From NCBI GenBank assembly GCA_963784645.1, contig CAWARY010000002.1, positions 558,001 through 622,000 of the forward strand: a stretch of 64,000 bases of DNA. Direction: 5' to 3'. Shown piece by piece: positions 1-7,729 of the stretch (positions within the stretch are counted from its first letter, which is position 1; every line of letters begins with the position of its first letter). Both the position numbers and the translations under genes were made by a program. This stretch comes from JBBRVW01 sp963784645 (GTDB lineage: Bacteria > Actinomycetota > Actinomycetes > JACCUZ01). Below the pieces are notes generated by a model that saw nothing but the letters and a program-made list of their open reading frames with translations, did not search any database and was not told the origin of the DNA.

Positions 1-458
1 GTGCCACCGTGACCGTCCCGCGCTGCGGGAGCGTCGCCGGGCTCTGGCAGTCGCAGCTGAAGGTCACCGACCGTGCGAAGCGGACCCGTCACTACCTGTC
101 GGGGCAGCCGACGCTGCAGGTCAGCGCGCCCGACAACCTGGTGCCGCGGGTGGTGCGCACCACGACCGCCGACAACCGCGTCGTCCTCGACGTCGACGAG
201 GACGTCACCGGTATCACGCCGACCAGCGCTCCGGTGCACGCGTTGGCCGACGGCAGCCAGGTCGTCGGCACGTGGACCTGCGCCGACGCGGCCGGCGTCG
301 CTGTCCCGTGTGCGACCGGTGCTCTTCGGAAGGCGGTGTTCACGCCCCACCCGACCTTCGCGGCGGTCGGCCAGCTCGTGGTGGTGCTCAACCCCGAGCA
401 CTCCCTCGGCATCACCGACCTGGCCGGCAACCCGGTCGGCCGTCGCTACTCGCTCTGA
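1..458 (+). CDS. C-terminal part of a secreted or surface protein with a bacterial Ig-like domain (5' end outside window)
   Basis: The frame is open from the left edge to a TGA at 456-458, so the gene begins upstream. The last ~110 residues look like a bacterial Ig-like (SbsA/Big_5-type) module: alternating beta-strand hydrophobics, a phrase resembling 'NPEHSLGITDLAGNP', and two cysteines (TWTCADAAG and VPCATG) that could form a disulfide. Such modules are repeated in cell-wall or secreted proteins and mostly act as spacers or adhesive domains. No anchor, LPXTG motif or transmembrane segment follows, so the visible end looks secreted rather than membrane-bound. The catalytic or binding part, if any, is not visible. 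The family call rests on the C-terminal pattern only. Confidence 0.6.
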   Translation, partial: ATVTVPRCGSVAGLWQSQLKVTDRAKRTRHYLSGQPTLQVSAPDNLVPRVVRTTTADNRVVLDVDEDVTGITPTSAPVHALADGSQVVGTWTCADAAGVAVPCATGALRKAVFTPHPTFAAVGQLVVVLNPEHSLGITDLAGNPVGRRYSL

Positions 459-473
459 CCCGAGCCCGACCCG

Positions 474-1115
474 TCACAGCAGCTCGGTGCGGTCGCCGTC
501 GACGACGAGGACCTGGCCGTCGCGGAGTCGCCAGTGCTCGACACCCTCGGCGGTGTAGCGCGCGGACACGGCGTCCAGCAGCTCGGCCTCGGGGTGACCC
601 GGCGACTGCACGTGCGGCACGAACGGCCGGTCGAGGACGCCGAGACCGTCGAACCCCGGCGCGACGCCGTAGAGGTCGGTCACCTCGTCGGCACTGTCGC
701 ACGCCTCGAGGCCGCGCAGGCTCGGCGCGAGCACGCACGGGCCGGCGCTGTAACCGGCGTAGACGAAGCCGTCCGCGCGCAGGCCGGCGAGGACCAGGTC
801 GTCGAACCCGCTCACCTGCATCGCGTGCCGCAAGGTGAACACGTTGCCGCCGCGCAGCCAGAGGACGTCGTACGGCGCGATCACCTCGGCGAGGTGGCCG
901 CGGCCGTCGACGAAGTCGCGGAGGTCGACCTCCTCCGGGTGCAGCCCGAGAGCACCGAGCTGCTCCAGCTCGAGGGACACCGCGGCGGCGCGCCTGTCGG
1001 CCGGTGCGCCGTCGCAGGAGTTGGCGATGACCGCGACCCGTGCGCCCGGCCCGGACATGCGGACGAGCTCGTCGGGGTGGTCGCCGGTCCGGAACGACGA
1101 GAGGTAGAGCCGCAC
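474..1115 (-). CDS. Peptidase E (family S51) / type 1 glutamine amidotransferase-like
   Basis: This 213-residue protein matches dipeptidase E in length and motifs. It has a WLRGGNVF strand near residue 86 and the nucleophile elbow GYSAG with Ser123. In the known family this serine cleaves Asp-X dipeptides; cyanophycinase-like relatives share the fold. No signal peptide is seen, so it should be cytoplasmic. GTG at 1113-1115 was chosen because it puts the first beta strand (VRLYLSSF) at the N-terminus; the frame continues upstream without family similarity. It lies downstream of, and convergent with, the Ig-like gene and stands alone. The family call is firm; the exact substrate is inferred. 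Confidence 0.82.
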   Translation of the reverse strand: MRLYLSSFRTGDHPDELVRMSGPGARVAVIANSCDGAPADRRAAAVSLELEQLGALGLHPEEVDLRDFVDGRGHLAEVIAPYDVLWLRGGNVFTLRHAMQVSGFDDLVLAGLRADGFVYAGYSAGPCVLAPSLRGLEACDSADEVTDLYGVAPGFDGLGVLDRPFVPHVQSPGHPEAELLDAVSARYTAEGVEHWRLRDGQVLVVDGDRTELL

Positions 1116-1272
1116 CCGGCGATGGTGGCACGGCGCGAGCCGGCAGTGCGCCGCTCGTCTATCCCTGGACTCCGCGGTGTGGCGACCCGGCGGCCGGACC
1201 CGGCGCCGTCGGCCTCGATCGCGCTCGGTACACGGAACGAGACCGGGCTGCCGCTGAGGTAGCGTCCGGCGC

Positions 1273-2193
1273 GTGGTCGAGCACAGTGACGTTCCGCAGA
1301 TCGGGCTCCGCCGGATCGAACGGGTGGGCTTCGCCGGACTGGGTGCGATGGGCGCCGGGATCGTCGAGCGGCTGATGGCCGCGGGGCACGACGTGGTGGG
1401 CTGGAACCGCACCCGCGGGAAGGCCGACGCGCTGGTCGAGGCGGGGATGGGCTGGGCCGACACGCCGCGCGAGCTGGCGGCGTCGGTCGACGTGCTCTTC
1501 ACGATGCTCACCAACACCGGAGCGGTGCAGGCCATCGCCGACGGTCCGGACGGGGTTCTCGCCGGGTTGCGGCCGGGCAGCGTGTGGGCCGACGTGAGCA
1601 CCATCGCGCCGGACGCCAGCGTGGCACTCGGCGCACGGGTCGCCGAGACCGGTTCCGCGTTCCTCGACTGCCCGGTGTCCGGGAGCCCGGCGACGCTGGC
1701 CGCCGGTCAGATGTCGGTGATGGTCGGGGGCGACCGCGCGGTGTACGAGCACGTCGCGAACCTGCTGCGCGCGATCGGACCGAAGGTCACCTACATCGGC
1801 CCCAACGGTCAGGCGATCCTCACGAAAGTCGCCATCAACCTCGCACTGGTCGTCTCGGTGACGGCCTTCGCCGAAGCTGTCGCGCTGGTCGAGAAGGCCG
1901 GCGTCGACCGTGCAGCGGTCGTCGATGCAGCGCTCAAGAGCGTCATCGCCTCGCCGGTGCTCGGCTACCGGGCGCCGCTGCTGGTCGACGACACCACGGT
2001 GTACGCCGACGTCGAGCTGCAGCAGAAGGACCTGGTCCTCGCGCAGGACCTGGCGCGACGGCTCGGGATGTCGGTGCCGCTGTGCTCGGCGACCAGCGAC
2101 ATGCTCAGCGCCGGCCGCAGCTCCGAGAGCGCCGACCGTGACTTCCTCGTCAGCGTGCACGAGGCCTACCGCCGGCTCGGCGGCCTGTCGTGA
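1273..2193 (+). CDS. NAD(P)-dependent beta-hydroxyacid dehydrogenase (3-hydroxyisobutyrate dehydrogenase family)
   Basis: The 306-residue protein carries an N-terminal Rossmann motif GLGAMG at about residue 22, the family substrate motif DCPVSGSPATLAAG, and the catalytic lysine context TKVAINL. It would oxidise a beta-hydroxy acid or reduce the matching semialdehyde, as tartronate-semialdehyde reductase and 3-hydroxyisobutyrate dehydrogenase do. The start is uncertain: GTG 1273 gives a 17-residue leader with a weak GAGG upstream, while a GTG at 1324 would begin exactly at the first strand. Its stop overlaps the next gene by four bases (GTGA), so it is translationally coupled to the cupin and hydratase genes. 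Substrate unknown; the context suggests degradation of a small organic acid. Confidence 0.85.
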   Translation: MVEHSDVPQIGLRRIERVGFAGLGAMGAGIVERLMAAGHDVVGWNRTRGKADALVEAGMGWADTPRELAASVDVLFTMLTNTGAVQAIADGPDGVLAGLRPGSVWADVSTIAPDASVALGARVAETGSAFLDCPVSGSPATLAAGQMSVMVGGDRAVYEHVANLLRAIGPKVTYIGPNGQAILTKVAINLALVVSVTAFAEAVALVEKAGVDRAAVVDAALKSVIASPVLGYRAPLLVDDTTVYADVELQQKDLVLAQDLARRLGMSVPLCSATSDMLSAGRSSESADRDFLVSVHEAYRRLGGLS

Positions 2194-2621
2194 CCCGGCC
2201 GTTCCGCACCCGCGTCGACGAGGTGCCGCTCGAGCCCGGCCTCAGCCGTGCGGACGGCTGGATCGACATGCAGGTGCAGTTCCTCATCGACAGCCGCAGC
2301 GCGGGCACCCGCGACCTCGTCGTCGGTCGGACGGTCCTGCCACCGGGCGCCCGGCACGACCGTCACCTGCACACCGACGCCGACGAGTTCCTCGTCGTCA
2401 TGAGCGGTTCCGGCGAGATCTACACCGGTGACCGCGACCGCGAGCCGGCCGGTGCGGGCGACGTCGTCTACACCCCGAGGGGCAGCTGGCACGGCTTCGA
2501 CAACACCGGCGACGAGGACGTGCTGCTCATCTGGGGCTGGAGCGGGGCGGGCAACCTCGAACAGGCCGGTTACGCCATCCCCGACCACGGGCACGAGCCC
2601 GGCATGGGACACGAGGGATGA
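2190..2621 (+). CDS. Single-domain cupin protein
   Basis: This 143-residue protein is one cupin barrel. The metal-site motifs are HDRHLHTDADEF (residues ~53-64), including the conserved Glu, and GSWHGFDN near residue 95. Such small cupins act as metal-dependent isomerases, dioxygenases or small-molecule binders. It starts at a GTG that overlaps the upstream dehydrogenase stop and ends in an ATGA overlap with the hydratase gene. It is therefore the middle gene of a tightly coupled three-gene operon. Both metal-binding motifs are intact, which favours an enzyme over a purely structural role. The reaction cannot be assigned. Confidence 0.8.
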   Translation: MTRPFRTRVDEVPLEPGLSRADGWIDMQVQFLIDSRSAGTRDLVVGRTVLPPGARHDRHLHTDADEFLVVMSGSGEIYTGDRDREPAGAGDVVYTPRGSWHGFDNTGDEDVLLIWGWSGAGNLEQAGYAIPDHGHEPGMGHEG

Positions 2622-3319
2622 CCGTCGACGACCCGCGGGTGCTCGAGGGGATGCGGACCCAGCTCGCCCGCCGGGCCGACGCGGTCGCCCGCGGCGACCG
2701 GCCGATCGGCTGGAAGCTCGGCTTCGGCACGGCGGCGTCCTTGCAGAAGTTCGACCTCACCCAGCCGCTGGTGGGGTTCCTGCTCGACAGCGGCCTGCTC
2801 CACGACGGCGCCGAGGTGTCCTTCGCCGGGTGGACCCGGCCGGTGCTCGAGCCGGAGGTGGCGGTGTACATCGCCTCCGACATCGAGCCCGGCGCGCCGT
2901 ACGACACCGTGCGCGCGGCGATCGCCGGGCTGTCGGCGGCCATCGAGCTGGCCGACCTGCACCCGCTCCCGGAGCGGCCAGGCGACGTGAGCGACGTGCT
3001 GGCCGGGAACATCTTCCACCGGCACGTGCTGCTCGGCCGACCGGTCACCGGTCGCACCGGCTCGGGTGGGCTGCGCGCCACGGTGACGCTCGACGCCGCC
3101 GAGGTGGCGTCGACCGACGACGCGTCCGGCCTGACCGGCGACCTCGTCGCGCTGGTGCAGCAGACCGTCGACCAGCTGGGCGCGGTGGGCGAGCGGTTGC
3201 GCGCGGGCCAGGTCGTCATCACCGGCTCGGTGGTGCCCCCTTTGCCGGTGCAGGCCGGTCAGCACGTCCAGGTCGCCGTCGCCCATCTCGGCCGGCTCAC
3301 GGTCTCCTTCCGCGACTGA
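2618..3319 (+). CDS. 2-keto-4-pentenoate hydratase-like / fumarylacetoacetate-hydrolase-fold protein
   Basis: The 233 residues match the MhpD/HpcG group of the FAH fold: GWKLGFG near residue 31, the acidic metal-site strand LEPEVAVY near residue 88, and a C-terminal 'GSVVPPLP' turn typical of hydratases and decarboxylases of meta-cleavage pathways. Known members hydrate 2-hydroxypenta-2,4-dienoate or decarboxylate oxalocrotonate, normally with Mg2+ or Mn2+. It is translationally coupled (ATGA) to the cupin gene and ends the operon, facing the convergent LacI gene 27 bases away. With the upstream dehydrogenase it suggests breakdown of a keto acid. Length is slightly short for the family (usually 255-270), the loss being N-terminal. 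Confidence 0.8.
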   Translation: MTVDDPRVLEGMRTQLARRADAVARGDRPIGWKLGFGTAASLQKFDLTQPLVGFLLDSGLLHDGAEVSFAGWTRPVLEPEVAVYIASDIEPGAPYDTVRAAIAGLSAAIELADLHPLPERPGDVSDVLAGNIFHRHVLLGRPVTGRTGSGGLRATVTLDAAEVASTDDASGLTGDLVALVQQTVDQLGAVGERLRAGQVVITGSVVPPLPVQAGQHVQVAVAHLGRLTVSFRD

Positions 3320-3346
3320 GGTCCGCCCGCGCGGGCCGGCAGCCGG

Positions 3347-4390
3347 TCACGACGCGGCCGGAGCCGCGGTCGAGGCGCGCTCGACCAGCGTGATCGGCAG
3401 CAGGATCGACCGGGGGTGCCGGGCCGGGTCCGTCAGCCCCTCGAGCAGCATCCGCGCGGCCTCGGCGCCGACCTCGTAGTGCGGCACCCGCACGCTGGTC
3501 AGCGGCGGTCGCAGCTTGTCGAGGTAGGGCATGTCGTTGAAGCCGATCACCGACAGGTCCTCGGGGCAGCTGATGCCGCGCTCGTGGAACACGTCGTAGC
3601 AGCCGAGGGCGAGCAGGTCGTTGCCGGCGACCACCGCGGTGAACTCGCGTCCCGCGTCCAGCAGCTCGCGTAAGGCGCGGGCGCCCTCGTCCTCGGTCCA
3701 GGACGCGCAGTCGGAGACCAGGCCGGGCTCGTCGGCGAGCCCGTGGTCGCGCACGGCCTGGAGGAACGCGCGCCGTCGTACGACACCGGTGGAGGTGTCC
3801 TGCGGGCCGGCGAGGTGGGCGATACGGCGGTGGCCCAGCCGGGCGAGGTGCGCGACTGCGGTGTCGATGCCGTTGGCGTCGTCGGCGGTGACCGATGGGA
3901 TGGACCCGCTGGCGGTACGCCGGTTGATGAGCACCATCCGGACGCCCTCGGCCAGCAGCCGGTCGAGCAGCGGGTGCTGGAGCCGGGCGGTGGCGACGAT
4001 GAGGCCCTCGACCTGACGCGAGCGCAGTGAGTCGACCAGCGAGTCCTCGCGGTCGGGGTCGTTGTCGGTGTTGACCAGCCACGCGTTGTAGTGCGCCGGG
4101 GCGAGGACGTCCTCGATGCCGCGCACGATCGGCGGGAACAGCGGGTTGGTGAGGTCGGGGATGACCAGCCCCACGGTGGCCGACCGGGAGGTCTTGAGGC
4201 TGCGGGCGATCGGGTTGGGCCGGTAGCCCAGCGACTCCGCGACGCGCTGGACGCGGGTGACGGTCTCGCCGTTGACCAGCGACCGAGTCGCGGGGTTGAG
4301 CGCCCGGGACGCCGTCGCAGGGTGCACGCCCGCCTCACGGGCGACGTCGCGCAGCGTGGGCGGTCGCACGGTCGGCAGCGTAGTGGTCAC
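3347..4390 (-). CDS. LacI/GalR-family transcriptional repressor
   Basis: The 347-residue protein opens with a LacI helix-turn-helix (residues ~10-33: TLRDVAREAGVHPATASRAL) and a hinge helix ending near NPIARSLKT. A periplasmic-binding-protein-like effector domain follows, starting at ATVGLVIPDL. GTG 4388-4390 overlaps the stop of the upstream NMT1-like gene (GTGA), so the two are co-translated. LacI proteins bind palindromes with a central CG. The palindrome GCAATCGATTGC lies upstream of this gene pair and at other catabolic promoters in the window, so this protein is the best candidate for binding it. It would act as a repressor released by a catabolite or imported substrate. Family certain; target sites inferred. 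Confidence 0.93.
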   Translation of the reverse strand: MTTTLPTVRPPTLRDVAREAGVHPATASRALNPATRSLVNGETVTRVQRVAESLGYRPNPIARSLKTSRSATVGLVIPDLTNPLFPPIVRGIEDVLAPAHYNAWLVNTDNDPDREDSLVDSLRSRQVEGLIVATARLQHPLLDRLLAEGVRMVLINRRTASGSIPSVTADDANGIDTAVAHLARLGHRRIAHLAGPQDTSTGVVRRRAFLQAVRDHGLADEPGLVSDCASWTEDEGARALRELLDAGREFTAVVAGNDLLALGCYDVFHERGISCPEDLSVIGFNDMPYLDKLRPPLTSVRVPHYEVGAEAARMLLEGLTDPARHPRSILLPITLVERASTAAPAAS

Positions 4391-5307
4391 GGGTCCGACG
4401 GGGCGCCCTCGTCGACCAGGCCGGAGCCCGGGTCGGTCGCGCCGGCCAGCTGGTCGGCGACGTGCGGCGGCAGCTGCCGCCTGCGCAGGTCGACGAGGGT
4501 GTCCAAGGACGTACGGTCGGCGCGGCCGTTCTCGACGAGCCCGCGGTCGGGGTCGAGCAGGCGCTCGACGTACCGCTCGGCGAGATGGTGGGGGAGCCCG
4601 GTGCCCTCGGCCTCGGCCACGGCCACCTCCCGGGCGGAGCCGTCGCGGATGGCGTCGACGGTCTCGCGCAGGGCCGCCGCCAGCGCGCGGACGGCCGGGG
4701 TGGGCTCGCCCTGCACGGCGAGGACCGTTCCGAGGTAGCGCGCCGCCACCTCCGTCACGTCGGCCAGCCGCACCAGGCCGGCGTCGTCGGCGGCGAGGTC
4801 GCTGCCGGCATTGAGCATGGTGGCCGAGCAGCGGCCCTCGAGCAGAGCCTGCAGGCGCATGGGCGTGGAGCCCAGCTCGACGAGGCCGTAGTCGGTGCGC
4901 CCGAGACCGGCGCGGCCGAGGATCTCGAACAGGGCGAGCGCGAAGCCGGACGCGGCGACGTCGACGCCCACCGTGGTTCCGCGCAGGGCGGCGACCTCGG
5001 GAGTGCCGGCGGCGGCGTAGAGGGCGAGGCCGAGCCCGCGGTCGACGGCGGCGACGATCCGCACGTCCCGCGTCGAGCCGAGCGGGTTCCCGGCTAGGAA
5101 CCGGTAGGCCACGACGTTGTCCGGGCTGGTCAGCGCCGCGTCGAGCGACCCGTCGGCCAACGCCGCGAACTGGGCCGGCGACGACGGCACCGGCCGCTCG
5201 TCTATCGCCAGGCCGTGGCGGTCCAGCACACCGGTCCGTCGGGCCACCCTCAGCAGCACCGAGGGGGAGAAGGTGCCGACCACCAGGCCGGTCGCGGGAG
5301 CGCTCAC
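4387..5307 (-). CDS. NMT1/SsuA-type substrate-binding-fold protein without a signal peptide
   Basis: The 306-residue protein has the type 2 periplasmic-binding fold typical of NMT1/THI5/TauA proteins: an initial strand (LVVGTFSPSVLL), a 'DAALTSPDNVVAYR' ligand-side segment and a central 'LRGTTVGVDV' domain crossover. Unlike exported relatives it has no signal peptide or lipobox: the chosen GTG (5305-5307) begins directly at the first strand, and the longer reading (to 5373) adds no hydrophobic leader. It probably stays in the cytoplasm. It is coupled by a 4-base overlap to the LacI repressor, which suggests a sensing or co-regulatory role rather than transport. No cognate SsuB/SsuC genes are adjacent. 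Confidence 0.72.
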   Translation of the reverse strand: MSAPATGLVVGTFSPSVLLRVARRTGVLDRHGLAIDERPVPSSPAQFAALADGSLDAALTSPDNVVAYRFLAGNPLGSTRDVRIVAAVDRGLGLALYAAAGTPEVAALRGTTVGVDVAASGFALALFEILGRAGLGRTDYGLVELGSTPMRLQALLEGRCSATMLNAGSDLAADDAGLVRLADVTEVAARYLGTVLAVQGEPTPAVRALAAALRETVDAIRDGSAREVAVAEAEGTGLPHHLAERYVERLLDPDRGLVENGRADRTSLDTLVDLRRRQLPPHVADQLAGATDPGSGLVDEGAPSDP

Positions 5308-5324
5308 AGCGGCGCAGACTACCC

Positions 5325-5336
5325 ACAATCGATTGC
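5325..5336. promoter_or_regulatory. Probable LacI operator upstream of the NMT1-lacI gene pair
   Basis: ACAATCGATTGC differs by one base from the perfect palindrome GCAATCGATTGC found 80 bases away at 5405-5416. It lies 18 bases before the chosen start of the signal-less NMT1-like gene. It could mediate autorepression and, with the second site, looping across the divergent promoter region. The function is inferred from sequence identity and position. Confidence 0.6.
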
Positions 5337-5366
5337 TGTCACGACACGGCAACTCCCCGGTGACCC

Positions 5367-5417
5367 TTGACACACCAGGCGCAACTCTCCAAGATGCCGG
5401 TATCGCAATCGATTGCG
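5367..5417 (+). promoter_or_regulatory. livK promoter with LacI-type operator
   Basis: A consensus -35 TTGACA at 5367-5372 is followed after 17 bases by CAAGAT (5390-5395), a plausible -10 with conserved A and T. The perfect 14-bp palindrome CGCAATCGATTGCG occupies 5404-5417, around the expected transcription start. A repressor there would block initiation. A strong GGAGG ribosome site and the livK ATG follow at 5447 and 5455. The same arrangement recurs at 22221-22261 and 23569-23616. Confidence 0.72.
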
Positions 5418-5454
5418 GACCCCGGTGCCACCGGTGCCACCTTTTGGAGGGCGC

Positions 5455-6729
5455 ATGACCGTGTCGTCACATCCCACTTCCCCGCGCCGTGCGCGCCGCT
5501 CGCTGGCCCTCGCGGCCACGGCGGCCGCGGCCGCGATGGCGCTCGCCGCCTGCGGCGGCAGCAGCACGCCAGCGGGCAGCAGCTCCGGCGACGGCGGGGG
5601 TTCGGACAAGAGTCCGGTGACGATCGGCATCTCGCTGCCGCTGACGGGTGACTTCTCCCAGCCCGGCGGCGAGGCGAAGCGGGGCTACGAGGTGTGGGCC
5701 GACCAGGTCAACGCCGCCGGCGGCCTGCAGGGCCGGCAGGTCGAGCTGAAGATCGCCGATGACGCGTCCAACCAGGACACCGTCGTCTCCGACTACACGA
5801 AGCTGATGACCTCCGACAAGGTCGACCTCGTGCTGGGCACGTTCTCCTCGCTGCTCAACTTCCCGGCCTCGGCCGTGGCCGAGAAGAACGGCTACGTCTT
5901 CGTCGAGCCGGCCGGTGGCGCGCCGACCATGTTCGACCGCGGCTTCGAGTACCTCTTCTTCGCCCAGCCGGCCACCGCGCCGCACCAGGCCGACGTGTTC
6001 GTCGAGTACCTCCAGTCGCTGCCAGCCGACCAGATGCCCAAGACCGCGGCGTACCCGACGCAGGACGACCCGTTCACCCGCCCGGTGATCGAGTCGATGC
6101 AGACGCAGCTCGAGGCGCTCGGCGTGAAGACGGTCTTCTCGCAGGTCTACCCGGCCGACACCACGAACTTCCAGACCATCGCCAACACCCTGAAGAACAA
6201 GAAGCCCGACCTGATCGCCCAGGGCGCGGTCTTCGAGGACGGCGTCGGCCTGGTCCGGTCGCTCAAGCAGCTCGGCTACACGCCGAAGGCGCTGTTCCAG
6301 ACGTCCGCGCCGAGCAACGCCGGCCAGTACAGCGAAGGTGTCGGCGAGGCCAACACCGAGGGCGTCTTCTACACGGTCTCGTGGAACGAGCAGGCGTCCA
6401 CGCCGAAGAACGCGGAGTTCGTCAAGGCGTACGGCGACGCCTACGACGGCGCCACCCCGGCCGAGGACGCGGCGGACGCCTATGCCGCCGCCCAGACGCT
6501 GCAGGCCGCTGTCGAGGGCACCAAGGGCTTCGACAACGACGCGATCAAGGACTGGCTGCACAGCAACGAGGTGCAGACGATCCTCGGTCCGCTGTCCTGG
6601 AACGAGAAGGGTGAGCCGCAGGGCAAATTCATCCTCGCCCAGTGGCAGTCCGGCAAGGTCCAGGTCGTCGGTCCCGCCGACGCGGCCACGACGGAGACGG
6701 TCATCTACCCGAAGCCGCCGTGGAGCTGA
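5455..6729 (+). CDS. livK: Branched-chain amino-acid-type ABC transporter substrate-binding lipoprotein
   Basis: This 424-residue lipoprotein has a basic N-terminus, a hydrophobic stretch and the lipobox LAAC with Cys33, then a Ser/Gly-rich tether. The mature part is a type 1 periplasmic binding fold (VTIGISLPLTGDFS..., a GYEVWADQVNAAGG segment) of the LivK/AmiC kind. ATG 5455 was chosen because TTTTGGAGG lies 4-12 bases upstream and the lipoprotein signal begins there. It would capture a ligand outside the membrane for the permeases and ATPases that follow. In catabolic islands such proteins often bind aromatic or other organic acids rather than leucine. It is controlled by the upstream LacI-type operator. 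Confidence 0.9.
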   Translation: MTVSSHPTSPRRARRSLALAATAAAAAMALAACGGSSTPAGSSSGDGGGSDKSPVTIGISLPLTGDFSQPGGEAKRGYEVWADQVNAAGGLQGRQVELKIADDASNQDTVVSDYTKLMTSDKVDLVLGTFSSLLNFPASAVAEKNGYVFVEPAGGAPTMFDRGFEYLFFAQPATAPHQADVFVEYLQSLPADQMPKTAAYPTQDDPFTRPVIESMQTQLEALGVKTVFSQVYPADTTNFQTIANTLKNKKPDLIAQGAVFEDGVGLVRSLKQLGYTPKALFQTSAPSNAGQYSEGVGEANTEGVFYTVSWNEQASTPKNAEFVKAYGDAYDGATPAEDAADAYAAAQTLQAAVEGTKGFDNDAIKDWLHSNEVQTILGPLSWNEKGEPQGKFILAQWQSGKVQVVGPADAATTETVIYPKPPWS

Positions 6730-6740
6730 CCCGCTGACAT

Positions 6741-6785
6741 CCGGTGGGGGCGGGCGGCAACCCTCCGACCGCCCGCCTCCACCGG
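6741..6785 (+). terminator. Long stem-loop between livK and livH
   Basis: Arms 6741-6757 and 6769-6785 pair over 17 bases with one G-T wobble and an 11-base loop. No T-run follows. It sits just after the livK stop and 62 bases before livH. It probably acts as a partial terminator or mRNA-protecting hairpin that raises the binding protein above the membrane subunits. Confidence 0.7.
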
Positions 6786-6847
6786 ACCCCATCTGCTAGA
6801 CCGGACCCTGCACCGAGCACGACGACCAGCCCGAGGAGCCAGTAGCC

Positions 6848-7729
6848 GTGACCGAGCTCCTGCAGGCGGTGATCCTGGGCCTGCTCATCGGCGGCGTCTA
6901 CGCGCTGATGGCCTCCGGCCTCACCCTGGTCTTCGGCGTCATGAACATCATCAACGTTGCCCAGGGTGCGTTCCTGATCTTCGTGGCGATGGTCACCTGG
7001 TGGCTCTGGAAGCACACCGGGATCGACCCGATCCTCGCCTCGGTCATCACCACGCCGATGATGTTCGGCTTCGGCTGGGTGCTCTACCGCACCGTGATCG
7101 TGCGGATCCGCGGCGCGTCACCCTCGATGTCGGTGCTGCTCACGTTCGGCCTGGCGCTGACCATCGAGGGCATCCTCAACATCACGGCCGGCAACAAGTT
7201 CAAGTCGGCGACACCCAGCTACTTCGAGGAGTCGTACCGCGTCGGCTCGATCGCGCTGCCCAAGGCACAGGTCTACGGCTTCCTCGCCGCAGTCGTCGTG
7301 CTGGCGGTCCTCTACGTGGTGCTGACCCGCACCTGGATGGGCCGCGCGATCCGTGCCTCGTCGCAGAACCCCTCCGGCGCCGCGCTGGTCGGTGTCGGCG
7401 CCACCTCGACGGCCGCGCTCGCATTCGCCCTGGGCGCGTCGACCTCGGGGGTCGGTGGGTCGATCCTCTCGGTGCTCTACCCGTTCTTCCCGGCGTCGCA
7501 CTACGACTGGATCTCGCGGCTGCTCGGCATCATCGTGCTGGGCGGGATGGGCTCGCTGCCCGGTGCGCTCGTCGGCGCGCTGGTGCTCGGCCTCGCCGAG
7601 ACGCTGACGGCGACCTACGGCTCCCTCCGCTGGGCCACGCTCGTCTTCTACATCGTGATCCTGGCGGTCCTGTTGTTCCGGCCGCAGGGCATCTTCGGCA
7701 CCCGGCTGCGCGAGGACGTGACGGCGTGA
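6848..7729 (+). CDS. livH: Branched-chain amino-acid-type ABC transporter permease LivH
   Basis: The 293 residues form a LivH-type inner-membrane permease with about eight hydrophobic segments, starting ELLQAVILGLLIGGVYAL. It carries the family phrases 'NIINVAQGAF' near residue 35 and 'GGMGSLPGA' near residue 236, the cytoplasmic loop that docks the ATPase. GTG 6848 follows GAGGAG at about 6832. It pairs with the LivM half of the next gene to form the translocation pore. Its stop overlaps the start of the livM-livG fusion (GTGA), so subunit production is coupled. Ligand specificity is set by LivK and is not known. Confidence 0.92.
   Translation: MTELLQAVILGLLIGGVYALMASGLTLVFGVMNIINVAQGAFLIFVAMVTWWLWKHTGIDPILASVITTPMMFGFGWVLYRTVIVRIRGASPSMSVLLTFGLALTIEGILNITAGNKFKSATPSYFEESYRVGSIALPKAQVYGFLAAVVVLAVLYVVLTRTWMGRAIRASSQNPSGAALVGVGATSTAALAFALGASTSGVGGSILSVLYPFFPASHYDWISRLLGIIVLGGMGSLPGALVGALVLGLAETLTATYGSLRWATLVFYIVILAVLLFRPQGIFGTRLREDVTA

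Noticed and set aside
3325..3336. GCCCGCGCGGGC palindrome between convergent hydratase and lacI genes
   Set aside because: Loopless GC self-complement of a kind frequent in such DNA; not a convincing terminator or operator on its own.
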